From the NCBI GenBank assembly GCA_026391715.1, contig JAPLDO010000210.1:1-36285 (forward strand): DNA of 36,285 nucleotides. The letters are read 5' to 3'. Below the pieces are notes generated by a model that was not told the DNA's origin, did not search any database, and was given only the letters and a program-made list of their open reading frames with translations. Positions 8,098 to 17,600 of this stretch are shown here, piece after piece. The first letter of the stretch is position 1. Each line of letters begins with the position of its first letter. The translations under genes and the position numbers were made by a program. Source of the stretch: Bacteroidota bacterium. GTDB lineage: Bacteria; Bacteroidota; Bacteroidia; Bacteroidales; FEN-979.

Positions 8098-9459
8098 TTG
8101 AAAACCAAAATTTTCAAAATATTCCGTGAAGCAAATTTCCTGTCGCTTGCAGCAAATCTCTCCATCGCTTTTTTTGGATTTGCCGGTTTTGCTCTCCTGG
8201 CGCGTAGTTTTCCCATTGACCTTTTCGGACAGTGGGTACTCTATATCTCTTCTGGCGCTTTCGTTGAAATGTTCCGGTTTGGAATTACTAATACCGCCAT
8301 TATCCGCTACCTTTCCGGGGTGGATGAAAAAGAAAGGTTACATTATATCGGGTCAAACGGGTTGATTGGTCTCATTGCTACCTGCGGAATAGTTGTTATT
8401 CTCCTCGCTTGTCAGTTTGCATTTCCGGGTCCGATTGAAAGGACAGGCTATGCGCTGTTTTTTACATGGTATCCGCTGCTGGCATTCATCAACCTGCCTT
8501 TGAATACGGCATTGGTAATCATGCAGGCAGATCAGAAATTCGGCAAGCTCCTGCTGATAAAATCGTTAAACAGCGGAGGGTTCTTTTTCATAATTCTTGT
8601 GAACTTCCTTTTCTTTAAAATGACGCTGACGCAACTCATTTGGGCGCAGGTACTACTCAATGTCGGCACTTCCGCATTATGTATAATCAATGGGTGGGAC
8701 GGACTACGGCATATTGCAAAGGCGACGAAAAAAACCAACAAGGTTTTACTCGATTTCGGAAAATATACAACGTTTACGCTGATTGGCACTAATTTACTTC
8801 GGAGCGCCGATACTCTGATTATCAGTTTGAGTCCGCTTGGTACGGCAGCCGTTGCCTTGTATAGCATCCCGCTCAAATTGACCGAACTTCAGCAAATTCC
8901 CTTGCGCAGCTTCGTGGCAACTGCATTTCCTAAGATGTCAAAAGCGAGTGTTCAGGGTAAAATTCAGGAGGTGAAGGAGCTTTTCTATACATACTCAGGC
9001 GCCATGTTCTATCTGTTCATCTTTGCCAGCTTAACAACCTTTATTTTCGCCGAGTTCTTTGTGCAGCTTCTTGGAGGTAAACAATACCTTGGAACCGATC
9101 CGTTTACAGGAGCCAACGCCGTTACGATTATGCGAATCTTTTCATTATACGGGCTTCTCCTTCCAATTGACAGGATGACCGGAGTAGCTCTGGACAGTAT
9201 TAACAAACCCGGTAGAAATTTCCTCAAGGTTTTATATATGGTAATCGCCAATGTGATCGGCGATCTCATCGCCGTTTTTGTATTCCATTCACTTGAACTT
9301 GTTGCAGTGGGATCAATTCTTTTCACCATTATTGGCGTTTGGGTGGGTTATCATTTCATTGATAAGCAACTGGATTTGAGATTCCGCAGCATTTTTTCCT
9401 CCGGCTTTGAATTTTACAAAACAATGTACCTGAAATTTGTAAATTCCAGATCGCGATAA
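8098..9459 (+). CDS. Polysaccharide flippase, Wzx/MATE-like (MOP superfamily)
   Basis: A 453-residue, very hydrophobic protein with about 12-14 predicted membrane segments and the typical opening of oligosaccharide flippases (LSLAANLSIAFFGFAGFALLA followed by FGQWVLY). Wzx proteins move lipid-linked repeat units across the inner membrane. The start is TTG at 8098, 11 bases after the copolymerase stop. The next Met is deep inside the first membrane segments, so TTG is the best choice. Its place between the copolymerase and the O-antigen ligase-like gene supports the assignment. Confidence 0.85.
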   Translation: MKTKIFKIFREANFLSLAANLSIAFFGFAGFALLARSFPIDLFGQWVLYISSGAFVEMFRFGITNTAIIRYLSGVDEKERLHYIGSNGLIGLIATCGIVVILLACQFAFPGPIERTGYALFFTWYPLLAFINLPLNTALVIMQADQKFGKLLLIKSLNSGGFFFIILVNFLFFKMTLTQLIWAQVLLNVGTSALCIINGWDGLRHIAKATKKTNKVLLDFGKYTTFTLIGTNLLRSADTLIISLSPLGTAAVALYSIPLKLTELQQIPLRSFVATAFPKMSKASVQGKIQEVKELFYTYSGAMFYLFIFASLTTFIFAEFFVQLLGGKQYLGTDPFTGANAVTIMRIFSLYGLLLPIDRMTGVALDSINKPGRNFLKVLYMVIANVIGDLIAVFVFHSLELVAVGSILFTIIGVWVGYHFIDKQLDLRFRSIFSSGFEFYKTMYLKFVNSRSR

Positions 9460-9512
9460 AATCAAATCCCGGCAACCCTATCTGGATTCATCAATTTTGA
9501 ACATCCTCTTCA

Positions 9513-10994
9513 ATGCGGAATGAAGTTAATCCATTTGAAAAGTCAACCGGCTCCGATAAACTGGGGTCAAACAAAAGCCTTTTGCTCATCTTCCTCGCAG
9601 TTTTGTTTGCCGCCTGGGTTATTGGCAATAACGGAATTGTTGGCGGAATTGGTTTGATTGCCATACCTTTTGTTCTCATCTTTGGCTATTTCTTTTTTAA
9701 AAATCCAATCATCGGAGTATATACTGCCGTCGCGCTCAGTTTTTTGATACTTGGCTCAGCGCGATATATAAAAGGGGTGCAAGTTGGTATGGCAATGGAC
9801 GGCATACTTTTTTTAACTTATATCGCGCTGTTTTTCAATCGCTTCAAGGAAAGGATTAACTGGGCGCCTGCAAATAAGGACGCCACTATTCTGGCTGCGG
9901 TATGGTTTTTTTTTACGGTGCTTCAGTTCTTTAATCCCGAAGCCCGCAGCAAAGAGGCATGGTTTGTAGGTTTCCGGGGCATTTCACTTTACATGATGCT
10001 TTTGATTCCACTGGTATTGCTAATGATTGACACGCGGCGGAAGCTCGATATTTTTCTGTACCTGTGGGCGGGCTTCTCATTTCTTGTAACAGCAAAGGGA
10101 ATAATGCAGCTTACAATTGGCGTTGATCCGTTTGAAAAAGCATGGCTCGACGCCGGCGGAGCCGTGACCCATATCCTTTTCGGAAAACTCAGAATATTTT
10201 CATTTTTAAGCGACGCCGGGCAATTTGGAGCAAACCAGGCATATTCCGGGGTGGTATTTGCGATAATCGGCTTTACGGTTAAAGACAGAAAAATTAAAAT
10301 TTTTTACCTGACTGTGGCTGCTCTTGGTTTATATGGAATGTTACTTTCAGGAACACGCGGAGCTATCAGTATTCCGTTAACCGGCTTTTTTTTGTATGCC
10401 GTTCTTCGGAAAAACCGTTTTGTGATGATCGCAGGCACAGTATCACTTCTATTAGTGTTTATCTTTTTTAAATATACCACCATTGGGCAGGATAATCAAC
10501 AGATACGAAGGATGCGCTCGGCATTCGATCCCAACGACGCTTCGCTACAGGTACGTTTGGAAAACCAGAAAAAACTGAGCGTTTACCTCTCAACCAGGCC
10601 CTTTGGCGGAGGCATCGGACATGCAGGCGTAAAAGCCCAGCGTTTTCTGCCTAATGCATTCCTTTCGAACGTGGCAACCGATAGCTGGTATGTATTGATT
10701 TGGGCAGAAATGGGTGTAGTAGGTTTGTTACTTCATCTTTTCATTCTTTTTTATGTCCTTGGAAAATCGGCATGGATGATTATGTTCAAACTGAAAGACC
10801 CGGAAATCAAAATAATAATGTCAGCCATGGCTTCCGGCATGTTCGGAATCATGGTTGCATCTTATGGAAATGCAGTTCTCGGCACAATGCCTACCGGAAT
10901 CCTCATCTATACATGTATGGCAATAATGCTGAATGCCAAACATTTTGATGAAGAAGCAACAAATGCCCGACCCCTGGAAGTTTCAAAGGCATGA
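9513..10994 (+). CDS. O-antigen ligase / Wzy-type polymerase family membrane protein
   Basis: A 493-residue polytopic protein with about 10-12 membrane segments and the large periplasmic loop typical of the Wzy_C / O-antigen ligase family. The motif-bearing part runs from LSGTRGAISIP through the loop with YLSTRPFGGGIG to DSWYVLIWAEMGVVGLL. In this locus it is the only candidate for the step that joins repeat units; ligase and polymerase activity cannot be told apart by sequence. Its stop codon overlaps the ATG of the phosphopantetheinyl transferase gene (ATGA at 10991), so the two are translationally coupled. Confidence 0.82.
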   Translation: MRNEVNPFEKSTGSDKLGSNKSLLLIFLAVLFAAWVIGNNGIVGGIGLIAIPFVLIFGYFFFKNPIIGVYTAVALSFLILGSARYIKGVQVGMAMDGILFLTYIALFFNRFKERINWAPANKDATILAAVWFFFTVLQFFNPEARSKEAWFVGFRGISLYMMLLIPLVLLMIDTRRKLDIFLYLWAGFSFLVTAKGIMQLTIGVDPFEKAWLDAGGAVTHILFGKLRIFSFLSDAGQFGANQAYSGVVFAIIGFTVKDRKIKIFYLTVAALGLYGMLLSGTRGAISIPLTGFFLYAVLRKNRFVMIAGTVSLLLVFIFFKYTTIGQDNQQIRRMRSAFDPNDASLQVRLENQKKLSVYLSTRPFGGGIGHAGVKAQRFLPNAFLSNVATDSWYVLIWAEMGVVGLLLHLFILFYVLGKSAWMIMFKLKDPEIKIIMSAMASGMFGIMVASYGNAVLGTMPTGILIYTCMAIMLNAKHFDEEATNARPLEVSKA

Positions 10995-11665
10995 TTTGGA
11001 AAAAAGGCAACGATTTACTTTCATACACAAACAGGGAAAATCTGCTTATTGTTTACGGAACCAATAAATTGGCAGATTTCATGCCCATTCGCGACCTCGT
11101 TACTTCCGACGAAATTGCTTTTTCAGAAGGACTCAGAGGCGAAGGACAAAAAAATACCTGGCTGTCATGCAGGGCAACATTACGATTGGCGCTGGGATTT
11201 TATCTGAGTAAAAAACCCATCGAAATTGAATTTAGTAAAAGCCGATTTGGCAAACTCTATTTTCCCGACACAGATTTATTTTTCAATGTAAGTCATTCCC
11301 AACGTGCTTTTTTGCTTGGTTTCAATCCAGGTGGACGGATTGGTATTGACATCGAACTGATGAATGGCACTGAAGATTTACCTTCGCTCGTTACTTACGC
11401 CTTTTCAACGGCGGAAGCAAATTATTACAGAAATAGCGAGGACGCAAAACGGTTCGCAGAAATATGGACATTGAAGGAAGCTTTTTTAAAAGCGGTTGGC
11501 GTTGGCTTGGTCAATGATTTAACCTCAATTACAGTAACTGGCGAATCGCAGAATTTTATCGCGAGATATCATTTGAAACAGAAATCCTTTTTATGTCCAA
11601 ATGGCGAAACCGGCAGCGTTGTTTACCGAAACAGCAAACCTTTGGAGTTTATCCGGATGCTATAA
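10991..11665 (+). CDS. 4'-phosphopantetheinyl transferase, Sfp type
   Basis: A 224-residue enzyme that moves phosphopantetheine from CoA to the serine of carrier proteins. The Sfp-family signatures are present: FNVSHS (about 98-103), the Mg-binding GIDIE (about 119-123) and WTLKEAFLKAVG (about 158-169). The size matches the broad-specificity Sfp/HetI group rather than the short AcpS type. The gene overlaps the O-antigen ligase gene by four bases and faces the NRPS gene, whose two carrier domains are its obvious substrates. The NRPS precursor enzyme is thus tied to the transcription of the polysaccharide operon. Confidence 0.93.
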   Translation: MIWKKGNDLLSYTNRENLLIVYGTNKLADFMPIRDLVTSDEIAFSEGLRGEGQKNTWLSCRATLRLALGFYLSKKPIEIEFSKSRFGKLYFPDTDLFFNVSHSQRAFLLGFNPGGRIGIDIELMNGTEDLPSLVTYAFSTAEANYYRNSEDAKRFAEIWTLKEAFLKAVGVGLVNDLTSITVTGESQNFIARYHLKQKSFLCPNGETGSVVYRNSKPLEFIRML

Positions 11666-11682
11666 TTCGATGGCTGTACCAG

Positions 11683-11697
11683 AAAAACCCGGTTTTT
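11683..11697. terminator. Candidate bidirectional terminator between convergent genes
   Basis: Five A, then CCCGG, then five T form a short palindrome (AAAAAC paired with GTTTTT, 3-base loop). It lies in the 34-base gap between the convergent PPTase and NRPS stop codons. The T-run is present on both strands, as expected for a shared terminator, but the stem is short and AT-rich. Confidence 0.35.
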
Positions 11698-11699
11698 GC

Positions 11700-14600
11700 T
11701 CACGTTGCTTCATCGAGAGCCTTCTGAAGTTTTTCGCCAAAATCGCTATCGTTTGGCGGAGCAAAAATCCTGGAATGTTCGCCAGGGATGGGATGAACCA
11801 CCACTTTCTGCGCATACTTCTTCCAACCCAGAAAGACCGGATCAGATACATAAAAACTACGCTTCCCGGCTCGGAACAAATGAAGGACTCCCGGAAAGTA
11901 CCTAAGTTTCATGGCGCTGATTGCCTCTATATTGGCTTTGGCGACATAGATCAAATGCGACGGCAGATCAACGAGGTCTTCGCGATTTACCGCATCCTGA
12001 TCGAGGAGCTTCATTTTAAGACGATACTTCAGCCATTTCAATTTCTTTGGAATTGCATTTAAAGGATCGGTAATAATAATCCGAAGATTAAATATGGTAT
12101 GCATTATTTTTTCCCTGAACCACAAAAGTGTTCGCTGAATTTTAGGAAGATCCTTGTTGTTTGAAACCGCAGCAGTATCAAACATTCCAAGAAAAACAAC
12201 CGGTTCATTTTTTTCGGCAAACCGGCAACAAAGCTCATGGGCAATCAAACCGCCAATTGAAAAACCGGCAAGCGCGTAAGGACCCTTTGGCGTCACACTT
12301 CTGATCTCCCGCATGTAGTGGGTGGCAATGTCTTCAATATTGGTATATGGCGCCGATTTTCCATCAAGCCCGTGCGCCTGAATGCCATAAACCGGTTGTC
12401 CTGACGCCATTTTCTGTACCAGCGTATTGAATAACAATATGTTTAATCCCCCGCCATGAATTATAAAAAGCGGAGTCCGTCCGCTTCCCGGTTTGATGCA
12501 AACCAATGGGCGCCATGCTTCGCTCTCCTTTTCCTGATCAATGGCTGCCGCAAGAGTCTTCACCGTGGGGAAGGTGAACAATGAAGCCAACGGTATAGTT
12601 TTTCCTGTTTGTAGCTCGAGTTGACTCATTATTGCCAATGCCATCAGTGAGTGACCACCCAGCTTGAAAAAATCGTGATTGATTCCAAAATTGCCTGTTC
12701 CAAGTTGCTTTTCCCAAGCCGAAAAAATTATCTTCTCCGTGTTAGTTACAGGTTGTTCCTCCATTGAAATTCCAGTATCGTTAAAATCCGGCGCCGGTAA
12801 TGCCTTGAAATCTGGTTTATGATTAATTGTCATGGGAATGAAGGGAATACAAATGAATTGAGCAGGAATCATGTAATCCGGAAGTCCTGAACGTAGCAAG
12901 TTTTGTACTTCGCTTATATCATTATCATCGGTCAATACAATATATGCAACAAGTTTAACCTCCTTGTCGGGACTTTTTACGGGAACAACCACGCAATCTG
13001 TTACAATATGGAGTTGGTTTATTGCCGCCTGAATCTCACTAATCTCAACCCTGAAGCCGCGGATTTTAAGTTGCTCGTCAACCCGTCCTGCAAATAGAAG
13101 ATTACCGTCGGGCAGGATGGTGACAAGATCGCCGCTCGAATAGAAACGGCAAGGCTTTTCGCCCTCAGTAACCGTAATGAACTTTGCCTCGGTGAGTTCA
13201 GCCTGATTAAGATATCCAGGCGAAACAATTTCGCCGCCAATCAGCATTTCGTTGGGCATTGTCGGAATTCCCAATTGTCCGAAGATATTCCTGATTATTG
13301 CGGTTGCGCCGAAAACGGGTTTCCCGATGGGGAGTTCATTTACTGGTTGACCGATTGGCAATTTATATGCAGTGGCTACAACAGTTGTTTCCGTTGGTCC
13401 ATAAGTATTATAAAGCATTATACTCCCCAAGGGAGAATCGAGCCACTTTGCGGGATATGTATTTCCGGCGCGTTCGCCACCGATAATAATCAGTCGCAAT
13501 TTGTAATGTACACTAATTCTATCGGAGAAGTGATCAATTAACTGGCGCCAGAAAGCTGTCGGAAGGTCGAGTACTGAAAGCGCTTTATCCCGACAAAAAT
13601 CGAGAAACCGGTTTACGCTTGAAATCGAATCTCTTGTTCGCATCACCAATGTAGCGCCGCAGGCGAGCGTAGGAAAAATTTCCTCCACCGAAGCGTCGAA
13701 TGCCAGTGAGGCAAACTGCAGTACGCGGTCTTCGGCGGTCAATGAATAACGTTCAATACATCCGCTGATAAAAACGTTGAGCGAGCGGCGTGTAATTACC
13801 ACGCCTTTCGGTTTTCCGGTGGTTCCCGAAGTATAGATTACGTAAGCAGGAAGATTCTCCATTACCATAATGTCTTCGGACAAGGATAAAGAAGAAGGGC
13901 TTTTTGCGCTTACGATATCATGCATCTGCACTGAAACAGGAATAATTTCGCGGAATTTCTCCGCTGATATAATGTGTGAAACTCCTGAATCTGTCAGAAT
14001 TGCTTTTATTCTTTCTGGCGGCGAACCTGGATCAATCGGCAAATAAGCATTTCCCGACATAAAAATTCCCAAAATGGAAATGATAAATTCAGGACTTCTT
14101 TCGAGGCAAATTCCAATGATATTACCATGAGAACCGTTGGTTTCTGAAAAAATAAAATCGGCTACCTTTTTCGAGCGATGGTTTAGCTCATTGTAGGTTA
14201 TTTGCTGATTTTCAAATTCGATAGCGACTTTATCGCCACGGCATTTTACCTGCTGATCAAATTGCTGGAGAAATGGAATTACATCCTTTAAATCCCAGCC
14301 AATGTTAACAAGTTCATGCAGTTTCAGTTCTGATGCAGTCAGCATGTTTACCGAAGAGATCAAATTTCTGCGTTTATCAGCCAACAGTTGAAAAAACAAA
14401 GACATTCGGGTTTGAAATTCATCAACAAGCTCTGAATTTTGGGAGATGACCGTAATCCGTTCCTGCCCGGGAATTAAAACCGTCGCTTCTGAATAACGTT
14501 CAAACAACGATTTAGCTGTTTCTGCTGAAAACGCCAGAATGAAATGATATCGCGGATGTTCGGATCCGGCAAATTTTCGTTTCAGTTCAGGCGTCCGTGC

Positions 14601-17600
14601 AATAAGATCAAACAGAAAAGTACCTCTGGAAAAGGTATTTTCAATCTCCTTGTTGATCTTCGCCAATGCTTCTTCACAGATTAATCCGGCGATGGAAGGC
14701 AGGACAAAAGGAAGTACATCTGCAAAAATTCCGAATGATTCATCATTCATCCGGCAGGTTTCAGCATTACTTATTCCGGCGGTAAAGTCTATAGAATTTG
14801 AATAGGACGCCAGAAAAAACATCAGCGCTGCATTTAGATCGCGGTCAAAACCAGAGTTGACGAGTATTTCGGCAGTTTTCCAGGTTCCTGTTGAAACCAA
14901 TAAAACGGGCGAAACCAATTCAGAAACAAGACTGAGTTTTCGGATCCAAAAGGGTTCATTCGGCACCACTTTTCTGACAAGCTGATCAATTGACAAGAGT
15001 TTCTCCTGTGTCGGAACCGGAAGTTTAACGTTGACAGCTTTATCATAAAAGAGATCGCCCACTGGAACCGGACTGCCGGATAGTTTCGTAATAGCTTTAA
15101 TTACCAAAGCGCCATCCGCTGCTGCAATCGTTACCTCTTGCCCTTTAAGTCCAAGAACAGTTCCCGGTTTTTGGGTTGTTTTCTGAACAATGTGATTTGC
15201 GCGTTGAACAAGAAACACCCCAGTGTTTGTGAGTAGTTTCGGACTTGCCAGCCTGTTGTCGAACCTGTCTCCGAGGTTCAGACCTCTTACCATATTATAC
15301 AGTTCACTCGCCGGTTGCCGGAAATCAAGTATCCCGGCGGCATAAGGTTTCTGATGCAAACTAAAATAGGAAAGCGGTTTTATTGAAACTGACGGAAGTT
15401 CAACGCCGTTTCTCAGAGTGTCTATCACCTGATGAAATGATTGCAGCGCCGCTTCGAAACACCTGGCATTTAGTGTAAAAGCAGTATCATCCGCAGAAAC
15501 CTCAACATGGGCTGATGCCACAACTCCGCCGGCGTCGGTTTCTTCGGTCATCACATGCCAGCTTACGCCATGCGTTTCCTCGCCTCTCATCAGCGCCCAG
15601 GAAGTAGCATGAACGCCTGCATAGTATGGCAATGGCGAATCGTGATAATTGATGCAGGCTTTCCTTACCGCCAGTAGCGTCTCTTTTTTCAGAATTTTAC
15701 TATTGACAATGCTGAAAAGATAATCGCAGGAAACCTGATTCCAATCAACAGATTGAATGGCTTCATAGCCTGAAACCAGTCCGATTCCTTTGTTTTTTCC
15801 CCACGAGATACAGGAAGGATCGGGACTAATCAACACTTTTATCACAAAACCATGACGAAGCAGAATTTCTCCACATTCGGTCAACAATCCGGTTTCTCCG
15901 ATCAACACACAAGAAAATCCATCGGGATTCGCATTAAAAATAGATTGATTATTGTGTAACAGTTTTCCAATGGGAATATCAGGGTTTTCAATAACCATCC
16001 TTATGGTTTGGTTAAAAAAGTTTACCATCTCCACCACCGATTCTTCATCAAACAGAGCAAGATCGTATTCAAGCCAACATTCAAGTTCATTTCCGGTTTC
16101 TTCGGCGTTAAGCATGATGTCAACCTTTACGCCGCCGCTTCCCAGTTCTTTCTCGCTAAGTTCAATACCGGCAAATTTCATGGCAGGCATTGCCCAATTC
16201 TGCAAGACGAAAACAACCTGAAATATTGGATAACGACCCGGAGATGTAATCAGTCCGAGCGAGCGAACTATTTGCCCGAAAGGCAGATCAACATTGGCAA
16301 AAGCGTCGAGACTTGTCAGTTGAACCTTTTTTACGAAGGAAGAAAACGGCTCGTCTGCTGAGAGATAATCGCGCAAAGCAATCATATTGGTAAAGTAACC
16401 AATCAGCGGTTCGGTCTCCTGCCGGCGCCTGTTGGCATAAGGCGTGCCAACCACGATGTCGGAATTTCCAGAAAAGTCGCTGAGCGTAATTTTGTATATG
16501 GATAGCAGTAATGCGAAAAGCGTGCAATCATGTTCAACCGCGAATGATTTAAGAGCGGTCAGCTCGTTTTCCGGCGCTTTCCACCAAATCCGTTTACCTG
16601 CTTGCGCAACTTTTGTCAAATCGAATGGTTTCCGGCAACGCATGATAAGCGGCTGCGGCAGTTTTGCAAAAACTTTTTTCCAGTATTCAAGCTGATCAGT
16701 TAGTTTTTCCTGATTACCGGAATTCTGCTGATAAACCGCAAAATCAATATTCTGGATTTCTGGTTTAGGCAAATCAACTGGCAATTCACTGCGGATGTTC
16801 AAATATGCCTGCTTAAACCCATTAAAAAAATTGAACATTGACCAACCGTCGAAAATAATGTGATGGATGCAGAAATATACAATGTTGCGCTTTTCCGAAG
16901 TCTGGAACCAATCCAGACTGAATAACCTACCGGTTTCGAGATTAAACAACTTACGTCCTATTGTTTTTTCAGCTTCGCTTAGCCTCAATTCTATTGCGTT
17001 TTGCGACAGTTCCTTCAGGTTGATCACGGGAATGGTAATCTTATAAGGTTCATTGAGAAACTGCAATGGAATCCCATTCTGAACTCTGATCGCCGTGCGG
17101 AGGATTTCGTTAGAGTCGATCAATGCGTTTATGGCTTTCTGAAAAACAACGATATCAGGATTTCCATGAATGTCGAGCCTGAATAAAATATTGTGCATGA
17201 TTCTCGTAGTATCCATTTTATGAAGGAACCACAATTCAAGCTGATTGGCATTAAGCGGATAGCCGGATTTATTGCGTTCAACTGCGGGAATCAGAGAAAG
17301 CGGTCGGTTTTCAGGCTGGATATTATCGTTCAGAAACTTCGCCAGTTTAAATATTGTCGGATTTTCAAAGATGGTTTTGATTGGCATTTCGATTCCGTAT
17401 TTTCCAGAAATCCGGGCAGCAATACTGGCTGCCTTTAGCGAGTGACCGCCAAGTTTAAAAAAACTATCGTGAACGCTGATTTTCTCCACCGACAACACCT
17501 CCTGCCACATTTCCGCCAGCCATATTTCGATTGGAGAGGATGGTGAAAATAAATCGCCTGAACGAGCAAACCCACTGTTTTTGGGAAGTTTCAGAGCTTT

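Noticed and set aside
11601-12062. 153-codon forward frame across the PPTase end and the NRPS thioesterase
   Set aside because: It runs antisense to a clear thioesterase domain with its catalytic His and overlaps the PPTase end; no domain or start signal supports it.
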